The notes: generated by a model not told the origin, from the sequence alone. A stretch of 64,000 nucleotides of DNA from Streptomyces asoensis (GCF_016860545.1 NZ_BNEB01000005.1:2356001-2420000), one strand, 5' to 3'. Numbered from the stretch's first letter, positions 8,549 to 17,521 are shown. Translations and numbers: made by a program.

Positions 8549-8847
8549 TCCGGACCGGAAACCGGCCGCCCCGGGGGGTTTGGGGCGGGCGGCCGTCCGA
8601 TCGGTGTGGAGATGCCGGAGCCAGAAGCTCCGGTTGTGTGCGCGAGGGCACGACCAGGTCGAAGCTGGGGAGGCCCCGGCCCGGTTCCCGTCCACAGTCC
8701 CCTGCGGACGGGGTGTATCTCTCATCTGGTGAGAACCTACGGCAGTGACCGGCGGTAAGACAGGCCGTATCCCGTCCCGCCATCCTCCTCGCACACCTTC
8801 TTCACACGCTCTGCGGCGGACGTGGATCAGCTGTGCGAGGTCCGTGC

Positions 8848-10182
8848 TCAGATGCGCGCGAAAGCCTGCTCGATGATGTCGAGGCCCTCGTTCAGCAGGT
8901 CCTCCCCGATGACCAGCGGCGGCAGGAAGCGCAGCACGTTGCCGTAGGTGCCGCACGTCAGGACGAGCAGGCCCTCCTGGTGGCACGCCTTGGCGAGCGC
9001 GGCGGTCGCCTCGGGGTTCGGTTCCTTGGTCGCGCGGTCCTTGACCAGCTCGATCGCGATCATCGCGCCGCGGCCGCGGATGTCGCCGATGACGTCGAAC
9101 TTCTCGGCCATGGCGGAGAGGCGGCCCTTCATGACGGCCTCGATGTTCTTCGCCCGGGCGTTGAGGTCGAGCTCCTTCATCGTCTCGATCGCACCGAGCG
9201 CGCCGGCGCAGGCGACCGGGTTGCCGCCGTAGGTGCCGCCCAGGCCGCCCGCGTGCGGGGCGTCCATGATCTCGGCGCGGCCGGTCACGGCGGCGAGCGG
9301 CAGACCGCCCGCGATGCCCTTGGCGGTCGTGATCAGGTCCGGGACGATGCCCTCGTCCTCGCAGGCGAACCACTGGCCGGTGCGGCAGAAGCCGGACTGG
9401 ATCTCGTCGGCGACGAAGACGATGCCGTTGTCGGAGGCGAACTTGCTGATGGCCGGCAGGAAGCCCTTGGCGGGCTCGATGAAGCCGCCCTCGCCGAGCA
9501 CCGGCTCGATGATGATCGCGGCCACGTTGTCCGCGCCGACCTGCTTGGTGATCTCGTCGATGGCCTGCGCGGCGGCCTCGGGTCCCGCGTTCTCGGCGCC
9601 GGTGGGCCAGCGGTAGCCGTAGGCGACCGGGACGCGGTAGACCTCGGGCGCGAACGGGCCGAAGCCGTGCTTGTACGGCATGTTCTTCGCGGTCAGCGCC
9701 ATGGTGAGGTTGGTGCGGCCGTGGTAGCCGTGGTCGAAGACGACGACCGCCTGCCGCTTGGTGTACGCCCGCGCGATCTTGACGGCGTTCTCGACGGCCT
9801 CGGCGCCGCTGTTGAACAGCGCGGACTTCTTGGCGTGGTCGCCCGGGGTGAGCTCGGCGAGCGCCTCGGCGACCTCCACGTAGCCCTCGTAGGGGGTGAC
9901 CATGAAACAGGTGTGGGTGAAGTCGGCGAGCTGCGCGGTGGCCCGGCGCACGACGGCCTCGGCGGAGGCGCCGACCGACGTGACCGCGATGCCGGAGCCG
10001 AAGTCGATCAGGCGGTTGCCGTCGACGTCCTCGATGATGCCGCCGCCCGCGCGCGTGGTGAACACGGGGAGCACCGAACCGACGCCGGCCGCGACCGCGG
10101 CCGTGCGGCGGGACTGGAGCTCCTGCGACTTCGGGCCGGGGATGGCGGTGACGATGCGGCGCTCCTGCGGAAGGGCGGTCAT
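8848..10182 (-). CDS. gabT: 4-aminobutyrate aminotransferase (GABA transaminase)
   Basis: PLP enzyme transferring the amino group of GABA to 2-oxoglutarate, giving succinate semialdehyde and glutamate (444 aa, the usual actinobacterial GabT length). It shows the class III aminotransferase pattern: NSGAEAVENA (phosphate binding), ADEIQSGF (Asp contacting the PLP nitrogen) and the Schiff-base Lys288 in TTAKGIAGG. The ATG at 10182 has AGGAGC upstream. It lies divergent from a membrane ATPase gene, with a PucR regulator beyond it. A dyad TGTCC-N5-GGACA about 105 bp upstream and the motif shared with the aldehyde dehydrogenase at 6095 suggest joint regulation. Downstream hairpins end the transcript. 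Its semialdehyde product could be passed to one of the four aldehyde dehydrogenases in this window. Confidence 0.92.
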   Translation of the reverse strand: MTALPQERRIVTAIPGPKSQELQSRRTAAVAAGVGSVLPVFTTRAGGGIIEDVDGNRLIDFGSGIAVTSVGASAEAVVRRATAQLADFTHTCFMVTPYEGYVEVAEALAELTPGDHAKKSALFNSGAEAVENAVKIARAYTKRQAVVVFDHGYHGRTNLTMALTAKNMPYKHGFGPFAPEVYRVPVAYGYRWPTGAENAGPEAAAQAIDEITKQVGADNVAAIIIEPVLGEGGFIEPAKGFLPAISKFASDNGIVFVADEIQSGFCRTGQWFACEDEGIVPDLITTAKGIAGGLPLAAVTGRAEIMDAPHAGGLGGTYGGNPVACAGALGAIETMKELDLNARAKNIEAVMKGRLSAMAEKFDVIGDIRGRGAMIAIELVKDRATKEPNPEATAALAKACHQEGLLVLTCGTYGNVLRFLPPLVIGEDLLNEGLDIIEQAFARI

Positions 10183-10284
10183 GAGGGGCTCCTGGGGTGT
10201 TGCGGACACTTTCGTTCTTTTCTCGCAGGCTAGGACGGGGAACGGGGGGTGGGCATGCTCCATGTGGGCGGTGTCGGCGCGGCG

Positions 10285-10302
10285 GCTTGTCCGTCGTGGA
10301 CA
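10285..10302. promoter_or_regulatory. Candidate operator upstream of gabT
   Basis: Contains the inverted repeat TGTCC-GTCGT-GGACA (10288-10302) and, overlapping it, GCTTGTCCG-TCGT, which recurs as GCTTGTCCG-AG-TCGT upstream of the aldehyde dehydrogenase (7637-7651). It lies between divergent gabT and the ATPase gene. A PucR-type regulator is encoded at 12971-14593 and is the natural candidate to bind it, but that is inference. Confidence 0.4.
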
Positions 10303-10345
10303 GTGCCCCCGGACGGCGATCGTCACCGGCCCGGCCGCGTAAGCG

Positions 10346-10374
10346 GTGAACTCCCCTTGCGGGCGCGTTAGATT
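10346..10374 (+). promoter_or_regulatory. Candidate promoter giving a near-leaderless ATPase transcript
   Basis: GTGAAC at 10346-10351 (weak -35), 17-bp spacer, and a good -10 TAGATT at 10369-10374. Transcription would start around 10381, two or three bases before the ATG at 10384, which has no Shine-Dalgarno sequence. Leaderless messages are common in Streptomyces. Confidence 0.35.
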
Positions 10375-10383
10375 GACTCGCTG

Positions 10384-12801
10384 ATGGTGGACGGAACGGC
10401 TGGTCAGGGGGCAGGGGCGATGGACAGCGACGGGACGCAGGACGCCCGGGGCACGCACGCGAATCCCGTGCCCCGCCCGGCGGGACCGCCGCGGCCGCCC
10501 TCGGCGCCGCCCCGGCCGGACCGGGCGCCGGGTCTCCCACCTGCCGTGATGCCCTCCCCGCGGGCGGCATCCACCGTCGCCGACTGGCTCGACGAGGAGC
10601 GGCCCGCGGCCAGGACCGGGATCTGGCGCCTCGGGTACCGGCCGCCGAGCGCCCCGCGCACGGCCGAGCGGCTCGCGCCGGTGACCGTCGTCGGCATGCT
10701 GGTGCCGCTGGTGATCGCGCTGGTGCTGTGGTCGCTGTGGCGCCGGGGCGGTCTGCCGTACCAGTTCACCCTGCTGAGGCTGTTCACCCCGGACGACTGG
10801 TGGTGGGGCGGCACGATCGCCTCCCCGAAGTCCATGGAGGGCGCCGAGGCGCGCGTGGTGTACGACGGGGTGTTCTTCGCCGTCCTCGTCTACGCGATGG
10901 GCCGGCTGGGCAGCTGGCCGCACGCGGTGCGGCACTTCGTCGCACGCAGGCCGCAGCCCGCGCGGGCCCTCGTCGCCCTGCTGGGCGCGCTCGCCGCCCT
11001 CGCCTTCGTCTTCCCCGGCGCCTTCGGGGTCGGCTGGGACGCCCTGCCCGTCGTCGACCCGCTGTTCTCGCTGATCGTGCTGGTCTCCGGCAGCTACGAG
11101 CTGTTCGCCTCGCCCCTGTTCACGAACGCCCTGTACGCCGTCATCACCGCGCTGGTGGTGTGGCCGTTCGCCCGGGTCGGCGGCTGGCTGCCGTACGGCA
11201 GGCAGCTGCTCGCCGCCCGCCGGGCCGGTCCCGAACAGGTCCGGCCGGCGCTCGCTCGGCCGCTCTCCCAGTGGCCCGGGCTGCGCGACGCCGGCCAGGA
11301 CGAGGCCGCCGACCTGCTGACCGCCGAGCTGGCCGCCGGCCGGATGAACGACGTGGACTGCGTGCGGGTGCGCCGGGCGTGGACGGCGGGGCTCACGGAG
11401 TTCCGGGACACCGTGCTGCGCCGGGGCGGGGCGGCCTGGGCCCATCCGTCCGGCGCCCGTGATCTGCCCCGGCGCGGCGCGCGCCACGATCTGCTCACCG
11501 GACAGGTGCGGGTCGGCCGCTGGGTGGCCGCCGAACGCACGCCCGTCGCCTATCACGACGCGGGCGCCGCGCTCGGCCCGGACGTGCTGGGCACCTCGCT
11601 GCTCGCGGTCGGGCCGTCCGGGTCGGGCAAGACCAGGACCCTGATCGAGCCGCTGACCGAGGCGCTGGCGCTCCAGGCGCTCACCGGGGCGTGCGCCGTC
11701 GTCGCGGTGTCCTCGCCCGGCAGCGGCCCGCTCGGTTCCGACTCCGCGTTCGACGTGATCGTCCGGATCGGGGACCCCTCGTCCGTGCACGACCTGGACC
11801 CGTACGCGGGCAGCGACGACCCCGACGAGGCGGCGGCGGTCCTCGCCGAGGCGCTGGTCGGGGATCTCGACACGGTGAGCGCTCAGGGCGCGACCACGGC
11901 CCTCGCCCAGCTGCTGGGCCCCTACCGGAGCGCGTACGGGCGCTTCCCCGCCCTCCCCGGGCTGCGCGAGCTCCTGGAGGGCGAGCCGGCCGCGCTGGCC
12001 GCGCTGCGCGAGGCCGTGGCAGGCGACGAGGTGATGCGGCGCGAGCTGGAGGCGCGGGTGCGGCAGACGGGGACGCCGGGCGACGCGGGCCGGGCCCTCG
12101 CCGACCGGCTGGCGCTGCTGAGCCGCCCGGTGTTCGCGGAGTTCTTCGGCGGCGGTGGCGAGGCGCACCGGGCGTTCTCGCTGCGCGCCGTCGCCCACCA
12201 CCCGCTGCGGGTCCGCGTGGACCTGCCCGAGCGGGGGCACGAGGAGGCCTCCCGGCTGATCACCCGGCTGGTCCTCGCCCAGTTCCACACCGTCGTGCGG
12301 GAGCGGCGCGAGCACTTCGCCTGTCTGGTCCTGGACGATGCCACGGGCGCCGTCACCGACGGCTCGGTGCGCCGGCTCCAGCGGCTGCGCTCGCAGAACG
12401 CGGGCGTGGTGCTCGCGCTGCGCACGATCGGTGACGTGCCGGAGGCACTGCACGGGCCGCTGTACGGGGCCGTGGGCTGCCGGATGGCGTTCTCCGGCAT
12501 CACCACCTGGGACGGCAGCAGGTTCGCGCAGACCTGGGGCACCGAGTGGGTGGAGACCACGGAGGTCGCCAAGCACACGGTCTTCGCCGACCAGCCGATG
12601 ACCCGCGCCATCCACGCCCTGCGCAAGCTGGTGACCGGCAAGGCGGTGACCACGGACGCGGTGACCGTCCGCGAGGTCGAGCGGGAGCGCTGGTCGGCCT
12701 CCCGGCTGGCGCACGAGGTGCCGGCCGGGCACGCGGTGCTGTCCCTGACGAGCACGGCGGGCGAGCACGCGCCGCCGCTGCTGGTGGACCTGCGGGGCTG
12801 A
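10384..12801 (+). CDS. Membrane-anchored P-loop ATPase, VirD4/TraD-like
   Basis: Predicted ATP-binding membrane protein of 805 aa. After a Pro/Ala-rich 90-residue N-terminus there are about five hydrophobic spans between residues 100 and 260. A cytoplasmic domain follows with Walker A GPSGSGKT near residue 410 and a Walker B-like segment LVLDDAT near 650. The C-terminal part (arginine finger-like region, TTEVAKHTVFADQP) resembles the TraG/VirD4/TraD coupling ATPases. No relaxase or other conjugation gene is nearby and it lies in a metabolic block, so it is more likely a resident chromosomal member of the family than part of a transfer system. The start at 10384 fits a leaderless transcript; ATG 10420 is an alternative with a G-rich upstream. 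Function unknown. Confidence 0.75.
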   Translation: MVDGTAGQGAGAMDSDGTQDARGTHANPVPRPAGPPRPPSAPPRPDRAPGLPPAVMPSPRAASTVADWLDEERPAARTGIWRLGYRPPSAPRTAERLAPVTVVGMLVPLVIALVLWSLWRRGGLPYQFTLLRLFTPDDWWWGGTIASPKSMEGAEARVVYDGVFFAVLVYAMGRLGSWPHAVRHFVARRPQPARALVALLGALAALAFVFPGAFGVGWDALPVVDPLFSLIVLVSGSYELFASPLFTNALYAVITALVVWPFARVGGWLPYGRQLLAARRAGPEQVRPALARPLSQWPGLRDAGQDEAADLLTAELAAGRMNDVDCVRVRRAWTAGLTEFRDTVLRRGGAAWAHPSGARDLPRRGARHDLLTGQVRVGRWVAAERTPVAYHDAGAALGPDVLGTSLLAVGPSGSGKTRTLIEPLTEALALQALTGACAVVAVSSPGSGPLGSDSAFDVIVRIGDPSSVHDLDPYAGSDDPDEAAAVLAEALVGDLDTVSAQGATTALAQLLGPYRSAYGRFPALPGLRELLEGEPAALAALREAVAGDEVMRRELEARVRQTGTPGDAGRALADRLALLSRPVFAEFFGGGGEAHRAFSLRAVAHHPLRVRVDLPERGHEEASRLITRLVLAQFHTVVRERREHFACLVLDDATGAVTDGSVRRLQRLRSQNAGVVLALRTIGDVPEALHGPLYGAVGCRMAFSGITTWDGSRFAQTWGTEWVETTEVAKHTVFADQPMTRAIHALRKLVTGKAVTTDAVTVREVERERWSASRLAHEVPAGHAVLSLTSTAGEHAPPLLVDLRG

Positions 12802-12970
12802 GGCGGGTCCGGGCCGGGGTCCCGGGCCGGGCCCCGGGCTCGGCCGAAGACACGTCCGGCAGCCCGTACAGTGAGGAAGAATCGGGACCGGCCGTTCATA
12901 CGCGGCGGCCAAAAGATCACCCCGACCGCCCCGCCGATCACCGCCGATCGCTCCCCGACCCGAGGGCCCC

Positions 12971-14593
12971 ATGCCTCCCACGCTCGCCTCGCTCGTCCAC
13001 CACTCCGCGCTGAAGCTGACCGTGCGGGCGGGCGAGGGCCGTCTGGACGTGCCGGTGCGCTGGGCGCACGTCAGCGAGCTCGCGGACCCCGTGCCGTACA
13101 TGGAGGGCGGGGAGCTGCTGCTGATCACGGCGCTCAAGCTGGACGCCGAGGACCCCGAGGCCATGCGGCGCTACGTGCGGCGGCTGGCCAAGGCCGGGGT
13201 GGTCGGACTGGGCTTCGCCGTGGGCGTCAACTACGAGGAGATCCCCGAGGCGCTCGTGGAGGCGGCCGAGGAGGAGGGCCTGCCCCTGCTGGAGGTGCCG
13301 CGCCGCACCCCCTTCCTCGCGATCAGCAAGGCGGTGTCGGCGGCCATCGCGGCCGACCAGTACCGCGCGGTCACGGCCGGGTTCGCCGCCCAGCGCGAGC
13401 TGACGAGGCAGGCGCTGACGGACGGCCCCGAGGGGCTGCTGCGCGCGCTCGCCGCGCAGGTCGACGGGTGGACCGCCCTGTACGACGCCTCGGGCGCCGT
13501 CGTGGCCGCGGCGCCGGAGTGGGCCGGCCGCCGCGCGGCGCGGCTCACGGCCGAGGTGGAGCGGCTGCGCGAGCGCCCGGCCCCGGCCTCCGCGGTCGTC
13601 GGCGGCGCGCAGGAGGCGGAGCCCTCCGGGTCCGGCGGCTCCGCCCGGTACGACGACCGGGTCGAGCTGCACTCCCTGGGCACCGGCCGGCGTCCGCGCG
13701 CCGCGCTCGCCGTGGGCACCGCCGCGGCCCCCGGCACCGCCGAGCGGTACGCCGTCCACTCGGCCGTCGCCCTGCTCACCCTCACCACGGAACGCTCCCG
13801 CTCCCTGCACGCGGCGCAGCAGCGGATCGGCGCGGCGGTGCTGCGCATGCTCCTGGCGGGCGAACCGGACCACGCGCGGGCCGTCGCCGGCGATCTGTAC
13901 GACGGGCTGCTCGACGCCCCGTTCCGGGTGATCGTCGCCGACTCGGCCGCGGCGGAGCCGGACGGCGACCCCTTCGACGGGCTGACCGAGGCCGTCGAGT
14001 CGGCGGCCGCCCGGGCCGGGGAGGCCGTGCTGCTGGTGCCCGAGGGCGAGCGGTTGGTGGCGCTGGTCCCGGACGGCGGTGCCGCCGCGGCGGCGTGCGT
14101 GCGGTACGCGGCCGCGCTGGAGCCGGCGCGGGCGGCCGGGAGCGTCGCGCCGGACTCCGGCGAGCAGGACCCGCTCGTCGTGGGCCTGTCGGCGCCGGCC
14201 GGGCCGATCGCGGCGGCCGCGGCCTACAAGCAGGCGGAGCAGGCGCTGTCGGTGGCGCGGCGCCGGGGACGGGTCCTCGTGGAGCACGAGCAGCTCGCGG
14301 CGGGTTCCGTGCTGCCGCTGCTGGCCGACGACGCGGTGAAGGCGTTCGCGGACGGTCTGCTGAGGGCCCTGCACGAGCACGACGCGACCGGCCGGGGCGA
14401 TCTGGTGGCCTCCCTGCGGGCCTGGCTCTCCCGCCACGGCCAGTGGGACGCCGCGGCGGCCGACCTGGGCGTCCACCGGCACACCCTGCGCTACCGGATG
14501 CGGCGGGTGGAGGAGATCCTCGGCCGCTCGCTGGACGACCCGGACGTCCGCATGGAGCTGTGGCTGGCCCTGAAGGCGACGACACCGGACTGA
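12971..14593 (+). CDS. PucR-family transcriptional regulator
   Basis: DNA-binding regulator of 540 aa. Residues 1-140 match the PucR N-terminal ligand-sensing domain (the VRWAHVSELADP segment is typical). A central GGDEF-like region follows (about 280-410), and the C-terminus carries the PucR-type helix-turn-helix (DLGVHRHTLRYRMRRVEEI, about 497-515). PucR proteins sense nitrogenous metabolites and often activate catabolic genes; in Corynebacterium the GABA regulator GabR belongs to this family. Its position between gabT and the polyamine operon makes these the likely targets. The start is ATG 12971. A canonical ribosome site is weak (GAGGGCCCC), so the exact start carries some doubt. Confidence 0.88.
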   Translation: MPPTLASLVHHSALKLTVRAGEGRLDVPVRWAHVSELADPVPYMEGGELLLITALKLDAEDPEAMRRYVRRLAKAGVVGLGFAVGVNYEEIPEALVEAAEEEGLPLLEVPRRTPFLAISKAVSAAIAADQYRAVTAGFAAQRELTRQALTDGPEGLLRALAAQVDGWTALYDASGAVVAAAPEWAGRRAARLTAEVERLRERPAPASAVVGGAQEAEPSGSGGSARYDDRVELHSLGTGRRPRAALAVGTAAAPGTAERYAVHSAVALLTLTTERSRSLHAAQQRIGAAVLRMLLAGEPDHARAVAGDLYDGLLDAPFRVIVADSAAAEPDGDPFDGLTEAVESAAARAGEAVLLVPEGERLVALVPDGGAAAAACVRYAAALEPARAAGSVAPDSGEQDPLVVGLSAPAGPIAAAAAYKQAEQALSVARRRGRVLVEHEQLAAGSVLPLLADDAVKAFADGLLRALHEHDATGRGDLVASLRAWLSRHGQWDAAAADLGVHRHTLRYRMRRVEEILGRSLDDPDVRMELWLALKATTPD

Positions 14594-14696
14594 CGCGGCA
14601 CCGGTCCGGCCGGTCACCCGGAGGGACCTCCCGAGCGGCCACCCGAGCGGTCCGGCGGCGGCGAGCGACGACCGGCGCACCCCGGGCCGGGCGGCC

Positions 14697-15149
14697 TCAG
14701 GGCTCCTCCCCGGCGGCCAGGCCCGCCGCCGCCTCGTGCATCGCCAGTTCCAGCAGCGCCGGGTCGGTGAGGGTGCCGGATCCGTCCGGCGGGACCAGCC
14801 AGCGCACGCCCCGCGTCGAACGGCCCGGGTACGGCACGACGATCCAGGTGCCCGCCCCGGCCGTGCGGATGCCGGTGCCGAGCCAGCGGGCGGCCGTGCC
14901 GGGCGCGACGAAGAAGCCCATGCGGTCGTCCCCGAAGTCGACCAGCACGGGCCCCGGCCGGTGCAGGATCCGGGTGAGCACGTCGAGGGTGGGGTAGCCC
15001 AGCCGGCCCGGCAGGATGAGCACGTCCCAGGCCCGCCCCGCCGGCAGCAGCGCCACTCCGAGGGGGTTGCGCTCCCACTCCCACCGGCACGCCTCGGGGT
15101 CCGGTGCGACGGATGCCAGCCATTCGACGGCCGTCTTCGCCCCAGTCAT
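14697..15149 (-). CDS. Conserved hypothetical protein of 150 aa
   Basis: Small soluble protein starting with ATG 15149 (GGAGGTCTTCTC just upstream is a good ribosome site). The order of conserved-looking blocks (WEWERNPLGVALLPAGR, DVLILPGRLGYPTLDVL, VLVDFGDDRMGFFVAPG, WLVPPDGSG) resembles short actinobacterial proteins sometimes labelled bifunctional primase/polymerase-like, with a prim-pol-type fold, but catalytic residues are not evident to me. It lies 123 bp downstream of the FAD oxidoreductase on the same strand and converges with the PucR gene. No transmembrane segment or signal peptide. Function not assigned. Confidence 0.7.
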   Translation of the reverse strand: MTGAKTAVEWLASVAPDPEACRWEWERNPLGVALLPAGRAWDVLILPGRLGYPTLDVLTRILHRPGPVLVDFGDDRMGFFVAPGTAARWLGTGIRTAGAGTWIVVPYPGRSTRGVRWLVPPDGSGTLTDPALLELAMHEAAAGLAAGEEP

Positions 15150-15272
15150 GAGAAGACCTCCCCTTCACTCGTCGACGCGTCGGCGTCACGAGGGAGAGGG
15201 AGGTTCCCGGCGGGCATTACGCGGCTTCGGGCCACTCGTAGGAGTGAACCGGGTCACGCGTCCCCGCGTCCG

Positions 15273-16691
15273 TCAGCTGTCGAAGCCGAGGCCCAGCCTG
15301 TCCATCGTCCGCAGCCACAGGTTGCGCCGCCCCCCGTGCGAGTCCGCGCGGGCCAGCGACCACTTGGTGAGGGCGATGCCGGTCCAGGCGAACGGCTCCG
15401 GCGGGAAGGGCAGCGGCTTCTTGCGGACCATCTCCAGCGATGTGCGCTCGGTGCTCTCGCCCGCCAGCAGGTCCAGCATCACCTCGGCCCCGAACCGGGT
15501 GGCCCCGACACCGAGGCCGGTGTACCCGGCGGCGTAGGCCACCTTCCCCTGGTGCGCCGTGCCGAAGAACGCCGAGAAGCGCGAGCACGTGTCGATCGCC
15601 CCGCCCCACGCGTGCGTGAAGCGCACACCCTCCAGCTGCGGGAAGCAGGTGAAGAAGTGCCCGGCGAGCTTGGCGTACGTCTCGGGCCGGTCGTCGTACT
15701 CGGCGCGCACCCGCCCCCCGTAGGGGTAGACCGCGTCGTAGCCGCCCCACAGGATCCGGTTGTCGGCCGACAGCCGGAAGTAGTGGAACTGGTTGGCCGA
15801 GTCCCCGAGACCCTGCCGGTTCTTCCAGCCGATCGAGTCGAGCTGTGCGGCGGTCAGGGGTTCGGTCATCAGCGCGTAGTCGTAGACCGGGACGGTGTAC
15901 GCCCGCACCCGCTTGACCAGGCTGGGGAAGATGTTGGTGCCCAGCGCGACCTGCCGGGCCCGGACCTCTCCGTAGGGCGTGCCCACGGCCATCCCCGCGC
16001 CGTACGGCTTCAGGCCGAGGGCGGGGGTGTGCTCGTAGACGCGGACGCCGAGCCGCAGGCAGGCCCGCTTCAGTCCCCAGACGAGCTTGGCGGGGTGGAG
16101 CATGGCCACGCCCCGGCGGTCGTGCAGACCCGCCTGGAAGGTGGGCGAGGCGACCTGCTCGCGCACCGCGTCCGCGTCGAGGAACTCCAGGCCGTCGGCG
16201 AGGCCCTTGCTCTCCAGCTCCGCGTACCAGTCGCGCAGTTCCCACGCCTGGTACGTCTCGGTGGCGACGTCGATCTCACCCGTGCGCTCGAAGTCGCAGT
16301 CGATGCCGTGCCGGGCGATCGCCGCCTCGATCTCGTCGAGGTTGCGCCGGCCCAGCTCCTCGAGCCGGTGGATCTCGTCGGGCCAGCGGGCGAGCCCGTT
16401 GGGCAGCCCGTGGGTGAGGGAGGCCGCGCAGAAGCCTCCGTTGCGGCCCGAGGCGGCCCAGCCCACCTCGCGGCCCTCCAGCAGCACCACGTCCCGCTGC
16501 GGATCGCGCTCCTTGGCGACGAGCGCGGTCCACAGTCCGCTGTAACCGCCCCCGACGACCAGCAGATCGCAGGTCTCGGGGCCGGTGAGCGCGGGTTCGG
16601 GGTGCGGCTTGCCGGGATCCTCCAGCCAGTACGGGACCGGCTGCGCGTCGGACAGAGAAGTGATCCACCGGTTCATGGCGCTCGGGGCCAT
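15273..16691 (-). CDS. FAD-dependent oxidoreductase, gamma-glutamylputrescine-oxidase (PuuB) type
   Basis: DAO-superfamily flavoenzyme of 472 aa. It has the ADP-binding GxGxxG motif LLVVGGGYSGLW near residues 43-54 and a second conserved block EVGWAASGRNGGFC, where the Arg-Asn-Gly-Gly run is typical of PuuB/OrdL-like oxidases. It probably oxidises a (gamma-glutamyl)polyamine or related amine to an aldehyde plus H2O2. It is the last gene of the leftward operon dehydrogenase > potD > potA > potB > potC > this gene, 29 bp after the potC-like stop. That couples amine uptake, amine oxidation and aldehyde oxidation in one transcript. Streptomyces polyamine work (from memory, SCO5671 in S. coelicolor) supports this role for the orthologue. 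ATG 16691 is the likely start; ATG 16676 is an alternative. Confidence 0.85.
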   Translation of the reverse strand: MAPSAMNRWITSLSDAQPVPYWLEDPGKPHPEPALTGPETCDLLVVGGGYSGLWTALVAKERDPQRDVVLLEGREVGWAASGRNGGFCAASLTHGLPNGLARWPDEIHRLEELGRRNLDEIEAAIARHGIDCDFERTGEIDVATETYQAWELRDWYAELESKGLADGLEFLDADAVREQVASPTFQAGLHDRRGVAMLHPAKLVWGLKRACLRLGVRVYEHTPALGLKPYGAGMAVGTPYGEVRARQVALGTNIFPSLVKRVRAYTVPVYDYALMTEPLTAAQLDSIGWKNRQGLGDSANQFHYFRLSADNRILWGGYDAVYPYGGRVRAEYDDRPETYAKLAGHFFTCFPQLEGVRFTHAWGGAIDTCSRFSAFFGTAHQGKVAYAAGYTGLGVGATRFGAEVMLDLLAGESTERTSLEMVRKKPLPFPPEPFAWTGIALTKWSLARADSHGGRRNLWLRTMDRLGLGFDS

Positions 16692-16720
16692 GATTTCAAC
16701 TCCCTACAGGGGTTTTGCGA

Positions 16721-17521
16721 TTACGCCTTTTGCCTGTTGCGGCGGTTTCCGATGACCATCGAGGTCAGGACGAGGAGTACGGCGATCAGGAACATGGCCG
16801 TACCGATGACGTTGATCTGGACGGGTGTTCCGCGCTGCGCCGAACCCCAGACGAACATGGGGAAGGTGACGGTCGAGCCCGCGTTGAAGTTGGTGATGAT
16901 GAAGTCGTCGAAGGAAAGCGCGAAGGCGAGCAGCGCGCCCGCCGCGATGCCCGGCGCGGCGATGGGCAGGGTGACGCGCAGGAACGTCTGGGCCGGGCCG
17001 GCGTAGAGGTCCTGGGCGGCCTGTTCGAGGCGCGGGTCCATGGACATCACGCGGGCCTTCACCGCCGTCACGACGAAGCTGAGGCAGAACATGATGTGCG
17101 CGATGAGGATGGTCCAGAACCCGAGCTGTGCGCCGAGGTTGAGGAACAGGGTGAGCAGCGAGGCGGCCATGACGACCTCGGGCATCGCCATGGGCAGGAA
17201 GATCAGCGAGTTGACGGCGCCCCGCGCGCGGAAGCGGTAGCGCACGAGCGCGAAGGCGATCATCGTGCCGAGGGCGGTCGCCCCGAGGGTCGCCCAGACG
17301 GCGATCTGGAGGCTGAGGGACAGCGAGCCGCACAGGCCGGAGACCCCGCAGGGATCCTTCCAGGCGTCGGTGGAGAACTGCTGCCACTCGTAGTTGAAGC
17401 GCCCCTTCGGCTTGTTGAAGGAGAACACCGTGACGACGACGTTCGGCAGCAGGAGATAGGCGAGCGTGAGAAGCCCCGCGATGACCACGAAATGGCGCTT
17501 GAGCCAGTTGACGAGAGGCAT
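16721..17521 (-). CDS. potC: Polyamine ABC transporter permease, PotC type
   Basis: Membrane permease (266 aa) of a spermidine/putrescine importer. It has six hydrophobic spans and the EAA loop (LEQAAQDLYAGPAQTFLRVTLP, shorter key part AAQDLYAG). The conserved LAFALSFDDFIITNF before the last span is a hallmark of PotC-like proteins. Its ATG (17519-17521) overlaps the stop of the upstream permease in a TGATG junction, so translation is coupled. Works with the PotB-, PotA- and PotD-like products encoded upstream. Confidence 0.92.
   Translation of the reverse strand: MPLVNWLKRHFVVIAGLLTLAYLLLPNVVVTVFSFNKPKGRFNYEWQQFSTDAWKDPCGVSGLCGSLSLSLQIAVWATLGATALGTMIAFALVRYRFRARGAVNSLIFLPMAMPEVVMAASLLTLFLNLGAQLGFWTILIAHIMFCLSFVVTAVKARVMSMDPRLEQAAQDLYAGPAQTFLRVTLPIAAPGIAAGALLAFALSFDDFIITNFNAGSTVTFPMFVWGSAQRGTPVQINVIGTAMFLIAVLLVLTSMVIGNRRNRQKA

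Larger units (their letters stand above)
8342..8847. other. Intergenic region rich in palindromes
   Basis: This 506-bp stretch between gabT and the PAP2 gene carries no convincing gene. It contains two strong hairpins (8452-8482 and 8509-8548). A further direct copy of CGGCCGCCCCGG at 8563-8574 is followed by a loosely inverted copy around 8585. The part at 8600-8760 is less G-biased and shows a short dyad TCTCATCTGGTGAGA. I could not match it to a known riboswitch or small RNA. Confidence 0.5.

Noticed and set aside
8500..8600. CRISPR-like alternation of palindromes
   Set aside because: Copies are irregularly spaced and in both orientations, spacers are not of uniform length, and no cas gene is present.
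8600..8760. Possible riboswitch between gabT and PAP2
   Set aside because: Short dyads are present but I could not match the conserved core of TPP, cobalamin, glycine, SAM or ydaO elements.
10183..13164. In-frame extension of gabT far upstream on the minus strand
   Set aside because: The upstream part is antisense to the membrane ATPase and lacks family similarity. ATG 10182 has a good ribosome site and gives the exact GabT length.
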